Below, one piece after another: positions 39,264 to 46,954 of a stretch of 64,000 nucleotides of DNA. Within the stretch, counting starts at the first letter, position 1. Each line of letters opens with the position of its first letter. A program made the position numbers and the translations under genes. Source of the stretch: Nocardia asteroides (lineage in GTDB: Bacteria; Actinomycetota; Actinomycetes; Mycobacteriales; Mycobacteriaceae); contig NZ_LR134352.1 in assembly GCF_900637185.1 (NCBI RefSeq), positions 3,090,001 to 3,154,000 of the forward strand, read 5' to 3'. The notes beneath the pieces were generated by a model that searched no databases, was not told where the DNA came from, and saw only the letters and a list, made by a program, of their open reading frames with translations.

Positions 39264-39354
39264 GTCGCGGCCCTGGGGGTCCCGCCGATCAGGCACCGTT
39301 GCTTGCTCCTTCGTCGCGTACGCAACGGCACCTGATCGGCGGGACGGCCGCGAC
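39264..39354. repeat. long imperfect inverted repeat between the importer and polA
   Basis: Arms 39264-39302 and 39322-39354 pair over about 33 bases with two mismatches and a six-base bulge (39273-39278), loop about 19 bases. It lies between genes transcribed in the same direction. It could be the importer's terminator or a copy of a dispersed intergenic palindrome; no second copy is seen in this window. Confidence 0.6.
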
Positions 39355-39423
39355 CCGCCGGGGCCCCTCCTCGAGGTCGGGCCGTTCGGCGCGGCGGCGT
39401 TAGCCCGTGTCGGTGGTGGTCCC

Positions 39424-39429
39424 TACACT
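39424..39429 (+). promoter_or_regulatory. -10 box of the polA promoter (leaderless)
   Basis: TACACT ends seven bases before GTG 39437, favouring that start over the in-frame GTG at 39407. Confidence 0.55.
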
Positions 39430-39436
39430 CATCCGG

Positions 39437-42169
39437 GTGAGTTCACCGACGACTGCTCAGGCATCGACAACGACCACTGCCTCCGGGGGTGAGCGGCCCA
39501 CGCTGCTGCTCCTGGACGGGCACTCGCTGGCGTACCGCGCGTTCTTCGCGCTACCGGCGGAGAACTTCAAGACCGTCACCGGGCAGACCACCAACGCGGT
39601 GTACGGGTTCACCTCGATGCTGATCAACCTGCTGCGCGACGAGAAGCCCAGCCACGTGGCCGCGGCGTTCGACGTGTCCCGCAAGACCTTCCGCACCGAG
39701 GCGTACCCGGAGTACAAGGCCAACCGCAGCGCGACCCCGGACGAATTCCGCGGCCAGGTCGAACTCACCAAGGACGTCCTCGGCGCGCTGGGCATCCCCG
39801 TGATGGCCATCGACGGCTACGAGGCCGACGACGTCATCGCCACGCTCACCACCCAGGCCGTGGCCCAGGGCTACCGGGTCTTCATCGTCACCGGCGACCG
39901 CGACGCGATCCAGCTGGTCAACGACGACGTCACCGTGCTGTACCCGCGCAAGGGCGTCTCCGACCTGACCCGGTTCACTCCCGCCGAGGTGGAGACCAAG
40001 TACGGTCTCACGCCGGCCCAGTACCCCGACTACGCGGCGCTGCGCGGCGATCCGAGCGACAACCTGCCCGGCATCCCCGGCGTCGGCGAGAAGACCGCCG
40101 CCAAGTGGATCCGCGAATACGGCGATCTGGCCACCCTCGTCGACAAGGTCGACCAGGTGAAGGGCAAGGTCGGCGACGCGCTGCGGGCCAACCTGTCCAG
40201 CGTGGTGCTCAACCGCCAGCTCACCGAGATGGTGCGCGAGGTACCGCTGCCCTACACCCCCGATCAGCTGGCGCAGGCGCCGTGGGACCGGGAGAAGATC
40301 CACCAGCTCTTCGACGACCTGGAGTTCCGGGTCCTGCGCGACCGGCTGTTCGAGACCCTCGGGTCCGCCGAGCCGGAAGCCGAGTCGGGGTTCGAGATCA
40401 GCGGAGGCGCCCTGGACCAGGGCGCGGTCACCGACTGGCTGGTCGAGCACGCGAAAGCTGGTGTGCGGCACGGCATCTCGATCGCGGGCACCGGCACCCC
40501 GGTGCACGGTGAGGCCCGCGCGCTGGCCATCGCCGCCGCTGACGGTGAGGGCGGCTACATCGACCTGACCGTGCTGACCCCCGAGGACGAGGCCGCGCTG
40601 GCCGCCTGGCTGGCCGACCCCGCCGTCCCGAAGGCGCTGCACGAGGCCAAGGCCGCGGGGCACGCGCTGCGCGGGCGGGGGTTCACCCTGTCGGGGCTCA
40701 CCAGCGACACCGCGCTCTCGGCCTACCTGGTCCGGCCCGGTCAGCGCAGCTTCAACCTCGACGACCTGTCGCTGCGCTACCTCAAGCGCGAGCTGCGCGC
40801 CGAGACCGGCGACTCCGGCCAGCTCTCGCTGCTCGACGACGAGGACACCGTCGCCGAGCAGACCGCGCGCGAGCTGATGCTGCGCGCCCGCGCCGTCGCC
40901 GATCTCGCCGACGCCCTCGACGCCGAGCTGGCCCAGATCGAGTCGACCGCCCTGCTCGAGGAGATGGAGCTGCCGCTGCTCGGCGTGCTCGCCGAGCTCG
41001 AGGAGGCCGGCATCGCGGTCGACGTGGCCCAGCTCGAATCGCTGCAGCGCCAGTTCGCCGACCGGGTCACCGAGGCCGCGAACGCCGCCTACGACGTGAT
41101 CGGCAAGCAGATCAACCTCGGCTCGCCCAAGCAGCTGCAGGTGGTGCTGTTCGACGAGCTCGACATGCCCAAGACCAAGCGCACCAAGACCGGTTACACC
41201 ACCGACGCCGACGCGCTGGAATCGCTGTTCGAGAAGACCGGCCACGCCTTCCTCGAGCACCTGCTCGCGCATCGCGACGCCACCCGGCTCAAGGTCACCG
41301 TCGACGGCCTGCTCAAGTCGGTCGCCGACGACGGCCGCATCCACACCACCTTCAACCAGACCATCGCCGCCACCGGCAGGCTCTCCTCCACCGAGCCGAA
41401 CCTGCAGAACATCCCGATCCGCACCGACACCGGCCGCCAGATCCGCGACACCTTCGTCGTCGGCGCCGGCTACACCGAGCTGATGACGGCCGACTACAGC
41501 CAGATCGAGATGCGGATCATGGCCCACCTCTCCGGCGACGAGGGCCTGATCGAGGCCTTCAACTCCGGCGAGGACCTGCACACCTTCGTGGCCTCGAAGG
41601 CCTTCGACATCCCGCTGTCGGAGGTCACCCCGGAGATGCGCCGCCGGATCAAGGCGATGTCCTACGGTCTGGCCTACGGCTTGAGCTCCTACGGACTGTC
41701 GGCCCAGCTGAAGATCAGCACGGCCGAGGCCAAGGAGCAGATGGACGTCTACTTCGACCGTTTCGGCGGTATCCGCGACTACCTGTCCGAGGTCGTCGAC
41801 GAGGCCCGCAAGGTCGGCTACACCCAGACCCTGTTCGGTCGCCGCCGCTACCTGCCCGACCTGGATTCCAGCAACCGCCAGCGCCGCGAGGCCGCCGAGC
41901 GGATGGCGCTCAACGCCCCCATCCAGGGCACCGCGGCCGACATCATCAAGGTCGCGATGATCAACGTGCAGAACGCGATTCGCGAGGCGGGCCTGCGTTC
42001 GCGGATGCTGCTGCAGATCCACGACGAACTCGTCTTCGAGGTCGCCGAGGGCGAGCGGGAAGCGCTCGAGACCCTGGCCAGGGACCAGATGTCGGCGGCC
42101 ATCGAGCTCTCGGTTCCGCTCACCGTCTCGGTGGGCACCGGCCGCAGCTGGGACTCCGCGGCGCACTGA
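39437..42169 (+). CDS. polA: DNA polymerase I
   Basis: A 910-residue repair and Okazaki-fragment polymerase. The N-terminal 5'-nuclease domain (about 20-310) has LLLLDGHSLAYRAFFALP and VTGDRDAIQLV. The middle domain has lost the proofreading motif: where E. coli has DTET this protein reads AGTG, so 3'-5' exonuclease activity is probably absent, as in mycobacteria. The polymerase domain holds TGRLSSTEPNLQNIPIR, MTADYSQIEMRIMAH (motif A), RRIKAMSYGLAYGL (motif B) and LLQIHDELVFEV (motif C). The short Ser/Thr-rich N-terminus follows the leaderless GTG. Confidence 0.96.
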   Translation: MSSPTTAQASTTTTASGGERPTLLLLDGHSLAYRAFFALPAENFKTVTGQTTNAVYGFTSMLINLLRDEKPSHVAAAFDVSRKTFRTEAYPEYKANRSATPDEFRGQVELTKDVLGALGIPVMAIDGYEADDVIATLTTQAVAQGYRVFIVTGDRDAIQLVNDDVTVLYPRKGVSDLTRFTPAEVETKYGLTPAQYPDYAALRGDPSDNLPGIPGVGEKTAAKWIREYGDLATLVDKVDQVKGKVGDALRANLSSVVLNRQLTEMVREVPLPYTPDQLAQAPWDREKIHQLFDDLEFRVLRDRLFETLGSAEPEAESGFEISGGALDQGAVTDWLVEHAKAGVRHGISIAGTGTPVHGEARALAIAAADGEGGYIDLTVLTPEDEAALAAWLADPAVPKALHEAKAAGHALRGRGFTLSGLTSDTALSAYLVRPGQRSFNLDDLSLRYLKRELRAETGDSGQLSLLDDEDTVAEQTARELMLRARAVADLADALDAELAQIESTALLEEMELPLLGVLAELEEAGIAVDVAQLESLQRQFADRVTEAANAAYDVIGKQINLGSPKQLQVVLFDELDMPKTKRTKTGYTTDADALESLFEKTGHAFLEHLLAHRDATRLKVTVDGLLKSVADDGRIHTTFNQTIAATGRLSSTEPNLQNIPIRTDTGRQIRDTFVVGAGYTELMTADYSQIEMRIMAHLSGDEGLIEAFNSGEDLHTFVASKAFDIPLSEVTPEMRRRIKAMSYGLAYGLSSYGLSAQLKISTAEAKEQMDVYFDRFGGIRDYLSEVVDEARKVGYTQTLFGRRRYLPDLDSSNRQRREAAERMALNAPIQGTAADIIKVAMINVQNAIREAGLRSRMLLQIHDELVFEVAEGEREALETLARDQMSAAIELSVPLTVSVGTGRSWDSAAH

Positions 42170-42175
42170 GCCTCG

Positions 42176-42206
42176 TCGCCGGGGTGACCGCGCGTCACCC
42201 CGGCGA
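42176..42206 (+). terminator. hairpin terminator after polA
   Basis: A perfect 13-base-pair stem (TCGCCGGGGTGAC with its complement) with a five-base loop, seven bases after the polA stop. No T-run follows, as with many actinobacterial terminators. Confidence 0.6.
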
Positions 42207-42290
42207 CCGGAGCGGTTGACGTGTTCGTCCAAGACCCGGCGGTGGTGGCGGTCGTAGAGTCGAGATAGCCGATCCGAGGAGATGAGAGTC

Positions 42291-42719
42291 ATGACCGGAT
42301 TCGTGGCCACCGCGGAGACCGAGATCGCCGCGTCACCCGAGCGGGTCTGGGAGGTACTGACCGATCCCGCGCAGATTCGCCGGTTCATGTTCGGTGCCGA
42401 GGTCGACACCGACTGGCAGCCGGGCAGCCCGATCGTCTGGCAGGGCGAGTACGAGGGCACGCGCTACGAGGACAAGGGCACGATCCTGGCGGCCGACCCC
42501 GGCAAGCTGCTGAAACTCACCCACTACAGCCCGCTGGGCGGCGCGCCCGACCTGCCCGAGAACTACCACACGCTCACCTACGAGCTGACCGCGAGCGAGG
42601 CGGGCACCCACCTGTCGCTGAGCCAGGACAACAACGCGAGCCCGGACGAGGCCGAGCATGCCCGGTCCATGTGGACCGGCCATGTCGACGGCATCAGGGC
42701 GGCGGCCGAGGGCGGGTAG
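42291..42719 (+). CDS. SRPBCC-family (START-like) protein
   Basis: A 142-residue protein with the AHSA1/START-like fold: ATAETEIAASPERVWEVLTDPAQIRRFMFG at the N-terminus and a long C-terminal helix (EAEHARSMWTGHVDGIRAA). Such proteins bind hydrophobic ligands or assist Hsp90-like partners; the role here is unknown. ATG 42291 has GAGGAG nine bases upstream; the ATG at 42282 would overlap it and is rejected. Confidence 0.85.
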   Translation: MTGFVATAETEIAASPERVWEVLTDPAQIRRFMFGAEVDTDWQPGSPIVWQGEYEGTRYEDKGTILAADPGKLLKLTHYSPLGGAPDLPENYHTLTYELTASEAGTHLSLSQDNNASPDEAEHARSMWTGHVDGIRAAAEGG

Positions 42720-42779
42720 TGCCGCGTCGACCGGAGATGCGTCACCGTTTCGTGCGCGCGGTGTGGCAGCATCGGCGCT

Positions 42780-43544
42780 ATGAGCGCCGATGTCATCGCC
42801 AGCCCGCTGCCCGACTGCCCCGACATCACCCGCGCCTTCGCGGTCTCGTGGCCGGTGCGGCTCGGTGACACCGACGGGCAGGACCGGCTGCGGCTCGACG
42901 CTGTGGCGCGCTACCTGCAGGACATCGGGTTCGACCACCTGGACGCGGTCGAGGACGGCGACACCCACCAGGCGTGGATCGTGCGGCGCACGGTCATCGA
43001 CGTGTACGAACCGATCGAGTTCGGTGACCGGGTGCAGCTGCGCCGCTGGTGCGATGCGCTGTCGAACCGCTGGTGCGACATGCGGATTCAGCTGAAGGGG
43101 GAGCGCGGCGGGCACATCGAGGCCGCCGCGTTCCTGATCCACATCGATCCGGTCGCGGGCAGGCCCGCCCGGATGAGCGACGCGTTCATGGCGCCGATGC
43201 TGGCCAGCACCACCGAGCACCGGCTGCGCTGGCGGGCCGCGCTCACCGAACTCGACGACCCCGAGGTCGAGGCGGTGGCGTTCCCGCTGCGGGTGACCGA
43301 CGTGGACCGGCTCGGCCACGTCAACAACGCGGTGTACTGGGGCGCGGTCGAGGAAGCGCTCGCCGCGCATCCGGACCACCACGAACTGCCGTACCGGGCG
43401 ATCGTCGAGCACGTAGGACCGGTGATGATCGGCGACAAGGTGGTGCTGCGCACGAGCGCGCGCCCCGAGGGTCTGCGGGTGCAGCTGGACGTGGACGGGT
43501 CGGCGCGGGCGCTGGCCTCCGTCGACCGGCTGGTCACCCGGTAG
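42780..43544 (+). CDS. acyl-ACP thioesterase-like hot-dog protein
   Basis: A 254-residue double hot-dog thioesterase of the FatA/acyl-ACP type: SWPVRLGDTDGQDRLRLDAVARYLQDIGFDHL, a first domain ending near 130, and a second with PLRVTDVDRLGHVNNAVYWGAVEE. The Asn-His of HVNNAVYW is the likely catalytic site. It releases fatty acids from carrier protein or CoA. The neighbours give no strong context. ATG at 42780; no clear ribosome-binding site. Confidence 0.85.
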   Translation: MSADVIASPLPDCPDITRAFAVSWPVRLGDTDGQDRLRLDAVARYLQDIGFDHLDAVEDGDTHQAWIVRRTVIDVYEPIEFGDRVQLRRWCDALSNRWCDMRIQLKGERGGHIEAAAFLIHIDPVAGRPARMSDAFMAPMLASTTEHRLRWRAALTELDDPEVEAVAFPLRVTDVDRLGHVNNAVYWGAVEEALAAHPDHHELPYRAIVEHVGPVMIGDKVVLRTSARPEGLRVQLDVDGSARALASVDRLVTR

Positions 43545-43579
43545 GACACGAAAGCAGTTCGCCCGCAGGCGATCTCGCT

Positions 43580-43906
43580 CTAGGCGGGCGGGGGAGCCTG
43601 CGTGCGGGCGACCAACCGGGCCGAGCCGCCCGTCAGATCCACCCGATCACGGGGTGGGGCGCCCTCGGAGGGCGTCTCCCGGTGCATCAGGGTGCTCTGC
43701 CGCTGCTCGAACTCGTGATGCTTGGACCCCTGGAACATGGCGGTGAGGTGTTCGAACCCGGTGGCCGCGACGGCGGGTCCGGTGCGCTTGCGGGTCCAGG
43801 GCAGGATCCGGGTCCCGGTCAGGCGGTTCACCACCACTTCGAGCAGGGCGAGCGCAATCAGCAGGATCGCCAGCCCGGGGATCGTCATCGCGAAGACCGT
43901 ACCCAT
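43580..43906 (-). CDS. DUF6191-like small membrane protein
   Basis: A 108-residue protein with one N-terminal membrane helix (GLAILLIALALLEVVVNRLTG) and a soluble part with GFEHLTAMFQGSKHHEFEQRQS, the motif of DUF6191 proteins of unknown role. The Pro-rich C-terminus is disordered. The start is taken at ATG 43906 because GGTGAG lies just upstream; GTG 43915 overlaps that site. Confidence 0.65.
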   Translation of the reverse strand: MGTVFAMTIPGLAILLIALALLEVVVNRLTGTRILPWTRKRTGPAVAATGFEHLTAMFQGSKHHEFEQRQSTLMHRETPSEGAPPRDRVDLTGGSARLVARTQAPPPA

Positions 43907-43993
43907 ACATCTCACCGTACCCGGGTGGTCGGGTCACTGTGCTGAGCTGCAGTGATGGTACTCACGAGTAGACACGACGGGAAGATATGCAGG

Positions 43994-44022
43994 TTGCGGT
44001 TTCGCGACGATCGCCCTATTCT
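43994..44022 (+). promoter_or_regulatory. promoter of the leader peptide (-35 and -10)
   Basis: TTGCGG (43994-43999), 17 bases, TATTCT (44017-44022); the GTG at 44030 lies seven bases later. This is a clean sigma-70-like promoter giving a leaderless mRNA, inside a 348-base gap without a long gene. Confidence 0.65.
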
Positions 44023-44029
44023 CGAACGC

Positions 44030-44161
44030 GTGCCGAATCCCGCCGACCGCTTCACCGCGCTGCTTGTCGCTGACCGCGACCGCGCGGTTGCTGCTGCGCA
44101 GACCGCGCAGGCAGCCACACGGCAGATTCTTCTCGTAGTAACCCGCCGTAGCGGGGTCTGA
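44030..44161 (+). CDS. leader peptide with an Ile-Leu-Leu-Val-Val run
   Basis: A 43-residue open frame starting at a leaderless GTG. Residues 33-37 are Ile-Leu-Leu-Val-Val (codons ATT CTT CTC GTA GTA, 44126-44140), followed by TRRSGV and the stop. Consecutive branched-chain residues just before a hairpin are the mark of ribosome-mediated attenuation in leu/ilv genes. CTT and GTA are rare codons in this GC-rich sequence, which would make pausing on them easy. An upstream in-frame ATG at 43952 would extend it but lies before the promoter. Confidence 0.6.
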   Translation: MPNPADRFTALLVADRDRAVAAAQTAQAATRQILLVVTRRSGV

Positions 44162-44185
44162 TTCGGACCGGCCCCCTCGCTGCGG
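44146..44185 (+). terminator. attenuator terminator hairpin
   Basis: Stem 44146-44156 with 44174-44185: 11 pairs, one T bulge and one G·T, then CTGATTTTC. Its 5' arm begins six bases after the last control codon, so a ribosome stalled on Ile/Leu/Val codons would cover it and let transcription continue. A small alternative hairpin CCCGC-CGTA-GCGGG (44142-44155) overlaps it. Confidence 0.5.
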
Positions 44186-44254
44186 GCTGATTTTCATTGT
44201 TCTGCTGGTCCCCACCTGCCAACGAAGACCATCTTCGGGAAGACCTCACCTGCA

Positions 44255-44677
44255 ATGACACTGCTGACACTGGACCGTGCCCTGTTCGACGCCGCCCCCA
44301 AGGGCCTGCGCGCCGAGACCTTCGACCTGACTCCCGCCGAGTTCCTCGCGCGGTACACCCGCCTCGCGGGACCCATCGCCCTCGGTGAATTCACCTGTTC
44401 CGGAACGGATTTCACCGCGACCCTGGAATTCGCCGACCACCTGCGCACCGTCATCGCGGCCGGCAGCCCCGTCGCCGCCATGACCTCCGCGCTCTACGAC
44501 GAGGGCTACCCCCTCGAGATCCTGCGGTTCCACCAGCGCCGCACCGACGACGGCACCGCCACCTACGTGCAGTGCGAGTTCAACGGCAGGCGCGGCTGGG
44601 CCGCGGCGATGGCCGCCGACGGTGCCGAATCCACCGTCCGCGCCATGATCGCCTGCGTCAACCAGCTCGCCGGCTGA
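44255..44677 (+). CDS. stand-alone LeuA-type allosteric (regulatory) domain protein
   Basis: A 140-residue protein resembling only the C-terminal leucine-binding domain of 2-isopropylmalate synthase: PVAAMTSALYDEGYPLEIL, ATYVQCEFNGRRGWAAAMAAD and STVRAMIACVNQLAG align with the end of LeuA. The catalytic TIM barrel is missing, so it cannot make isopropylmalate. It may bind leucine and act as a sensor or modulate LeuA; that is inference. Promoter, leader peptide and attenuator lie upstream, and a strong terminator follows, so it is a single-gene unit. Confidence 0.75.
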   Translation: MTLLTLDRALFDAAPKGLRAETFDLTPAEFLARYTRLAGPIALGEFTCSGTDFTATLEFADHLRTVIAAGSPVAAMTSALYDEGYPLEILRFHQRRTDDGTATYVQCEFNGRRGWAAAMAADGAESTVRAMIACVNQLAG

Positions 44678-44690
44678 CCGCCACGAGTAC

Positions 44691-44738
44691 GCGAAGGGCC
44701 CGTTCACCTCACCGGAGGTGAACGGGCCCTTCGCTTTT
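44691..44738. terminator. bidirectional intrinsic terminator
   Basis: A perfect 20-base-pair stem (44691-44710 with 44715-44734), four-base loop and TTTT, between the convergent LeuA-domain and thioredoxin genes. It serves both strands. Confidence 0.9.
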
Positions 44739-44743
44739 CGCGC

Positions 44744-45115
44744 CTATTCGGCGGCGGAGGCCTGCTCGGCGATCTGCTTGCGTACCTCGTCCATGTCCAG
44801 GCCCTTGACCTGGGTCACCAGGTCTTCCAGCGCGGCGGGCGGCAGCGCGCCCGGCTGGGCGAACACGAGTACGCCCTCGCGGAAGGCCATGATGGTGGGG
44901 ATGGACCGGATGTTCGCCGCGGCGGCGAGCCCCTGCTCGGCCTCGGTGTCGACCTTGCCGTGCACCACGTCGGTGTGCTTCTCCGACGATGCCTCGAAGG
45001 TCGGCGCGAAGCTGCGGCACGGTCCGCACCAGGAGGCCCAGAAATCGACGAGGACCACGTCGTTTCCGGTGATGACTTCGTCGAAGTTCTGCTGGGTCAG
45101 CGTCTGGGTGGCCAT
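44744..45115 (-). CDS. trxA: thioredoxin
   Basis: A 123-residue dithiol protein. Active site FWASWCGPC with Cys30 and Cys33, the cis-Pro in SIPTIMAFREG, and the DFWA strand. About 15 residues longer than E. coli thioredoxin at the C-terminus (KQIAEQASAAE). It reduces disulfides in cytosolic proteins with thioredoxin reductase; the reductase is not in this window. Confidence 0.95.
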   Translation of the reverse strand: MATQTLTQQNFDEVITGNDVVLVDFWASWCGPCRSFAPTFEASSEKHTDVVHGKVDTEAEQGLAAAANIRSIPTIMAFREGVLVFAQPGALPPAALEDLVTQVKGLDMDEVRKQIAEQASAAE

Positions 45116-45163
45116 GACGTCCCTTCCTTGTCGGTTCCTCGGCTGTAACGCCGTGGCGTCCCT

Positions 45164-45676
45164 CTATCTTCCACCGACCACGACACGCTCCTGCCGTGCC
45201 TCCCCGTCCCAGCGGCGAATGCCCACCACAACGGCGGGAAAATCGTGGTCGGCGGCCACCGCGGTGATCGCCGGGCCCAGCCGCTCCGGCGGCACCCGCC
45301 GGGCCAGGGTGACGTGCGGTGTCCAGGCGCCGGGCCGCATCGTCGCGGGCACCCCGGGGCACGGTTCGACCATCGCGTGTACGCGTCGCTGCAGGTCGAG
45401 CAGGTCGGCGGTGACCACCACCGAGCGCACCAGGATCGGCCTGCGCGCGCCGAACACCAGCAGCCCGCCGAGCCGGATCGGCAGCGGCCGGAAATCCAGC
45501 CCGGTCAGCGCGCGGTCGATCCTGGGCCAGATCTCGCGGGCCACCGCGACCGTCACGTGCGGCCGGTGGCCCGGGCCGCGGGGACTGGCGATCCCCGCCG
45601 CCGCCAGGACCGCCCACTGCCTGCGGACCTCGGCCTCGGCGTGTTCGTCGAGCAGCAACTCCACCGACTGCACCAT
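45164..45676 (-). CDS. 2'-5' RNA ligase / cyclic phosphodiesterase superfamily protein
   Basis: A 170-residue protein with the two HXT motifs of the 2H phosphoesterase fold: His40-Val-Thr42 (HRPHVTVA) and His121-Val-Thr123 (WTPHVTLA). The family processes 2',3'-cyclic phosphates on RNA or nucleotides. The ATG at 45676 begins MVQSVELLLDEHAEAE, a typical N-terminus. It is divergent from the dehydrogenase gene. Confidence 0.85.
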   Translation of the reverse strand: MVQSVELLLDEHAEAEVRRQWAVLAAAGIASPRGPGHRPHVTVAVAREIWPRIDRALTGLDFRPLPIRLGGLLVFGARRPILVRSVVVTADLLDLQRRVHAMVEPCPGVPATMRPGAWTPHVTLARRVPPERLGPAITAVAADHDFPAVVVGIRRWDGEARQERVVVGGR

Positions 45677-45748
45677 GGTCTGCAGAAAATAGTCGCTCCG
45701 GCGTGTCCCCGCGCGCAGGTCGGCACCGGCGGGCGCGAGGATGAACGG

Positions 45749-46828
45749 GTGAACGCGACGAAGACGAGCCTGCGGCTCGGTGTGATCGACGGTGACGGAA
45801 TCGGGCCCGAGGTGGTCGCCGCGACCAGGGCGGTCGTCGACGAGGCCGTCGGCGCCGTGGGGCTGGCGCCGGTGGAGTGGGTGCCGCTGCTGATGGGGCA
45901 CGAGGCCATCGCGGCCTACGCCGACCCGCTGCCCGAACAGACGCTCACGGCGCTGGAAGACCTCGACGCCTGGATCCTGGGCCCGCACGACAACGCGTCC
46001 TATCCCGCCGACCTGCGGGTGGCCCCCGGCGGCGCCATCCGCAAACGCCTCGGCCTCTACGCCAACATCCGGCCCGCGGCGGCCTTCGCCGGGGTGCGGG
46101 CGAGCGCGCCCGACATCGATCTGGTGATCGTGCGGGAGAACAGCGAGGGCTTCTACGCCGACCGCAACATGTACGCCGGGTCGGGGGAGTTCCGGCCGAC
46201 GCCGGACGTGGCGATGGCGGTCGCGGTGATCACCCGGCAGGCCTGTGAGCGGATCGCGCACCAGGCGTTGCGGCTGGCGCGGGGCAGGCGCAAGCGGGTC
46301 ACGGTGGTGCACAAGGCGAACGTGCTGCCGATGACGACCGGGCTGTTCCGCGACGTCTGCTACGAGGTGGCCGAGCAGTACCCGGACGTGCGGGTCGACG
46401 ACGAGCACGTCGACGCGATGGCCGCGCACCTGGTGCGCGCGCCCGGCGAGTACGACGTGATCGTCACCGAGAACCTGTTCGGTGACATCCTGTCCGACCT
46501 CGCGGGTGAGCTGGCCGGCTCGCTCGGCATGGCCGCCTCGCTCAACTGCTCCGACACCAGGGCGATGGCGCAGGCGGTGCACGGCGCCGCGCCGGGACTG
46601 GCGGGCCGCAATCGCGCCAATCCCGCCGCCCTGCAACTGTCCGCGGCGATGTTGTTGCGGTGGTTGGCCGTTCGCGACGGGGACCGCGCGCTCGACGACG
46701 CCGCCGACCGGATCACCCACGCGGTCGCGGCCACCCTGGCGGCCGGAATCGCGACCGCGGATCTGGGCGGTCTGGCTTCCACCAGCGAATTCACCGAGCA
46801 GGTCAGCGCGCGCGTGCACCGGAGGTGA
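45749..46828 (+). CDS. isocitrate/isopropylmalate dehydrogenase family protein
   Basis: A 359-residue NAD(P)-dependent beta-decarboxylating dehydrogenase: GVIDGDGIGPEV at the N-terminus, NIRPAAAFAGV, VIVRENSEGFYADRN, the Lys of VVHKANVLP, and VIVTENLFGDILSDLAGEL with metal-binding Asp residues. The RENSEG segment is closer to isocitrate, homoisocitrate, tartrate or D-malate enzymes than to LeuB. The start is GTG 45749 with GAGG seven bases upstream. Its nearness to the LeuA-domain gene raises a role in 2-oxoacid extension, but the genes are not in one operon. Confidence 0.85.
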   Translation: MNATKTSLRLGVIDGDGIGPEVVAATRAVVDEAVGAVGLAPVEWVPLLMGHEAIAAYADPLPEQTLTALEDLDAWILGPHDNASYPADLRVAPGGAIRKRLGLYANIRPAAAFAGVRASAPDIDLVIVRENSEGFYADRNMYAGSGEFRPTPDVAMAVAVITRQACERIAHQALRLARGRRKRVTVVHKANVLPMTTGLFRDVCYEVAEQYPDVRVDDEHVDAMAAHLVRAPGEYDVIVTENLFGDILSDLAGELAGSLGMAASLNCSDTRAMAQAVHGAAPGLAGRNRANPAALQLSAAMLLRWLAVRDGDRALDDAADRITHAVAATLAAGIATADLGGLASTSEFTEQVSARVHRR

Positions 46829-46954
46829 AGGGACCCCTTTCACATTGGCTGATTAATCTTCGGTTACTGTCGCACCACGCTGTGTCCGGTTCGCATACAT
46901 TGCCAAACAGGCGCTGACACGTGGCCGGCGTCGACGTGAAATGTGGAGGCTCCT

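Noticed and set aside
37388..39331. A 647-codon minus-strand open frame opposite the fused ATPase
   Set aside because: Low-complexity Arg/His/Gly-rich translation, no motif, fully antisense to a well-defined gene.
39551..42460. A 969-codon open frame on the minus strand opposite polA
   Set aside because: It is a shadow of the polA codon pattern in high-GC DNA; polA on the plus strand has every polymerase motif.
43952..44029. Longer version of the leader peptide starting at ATG 43952
   Set aside because: The start lies upstream of the -35 and -10 boxes at 43994-44022, so the leaderless GTG at 44030 is better supported.
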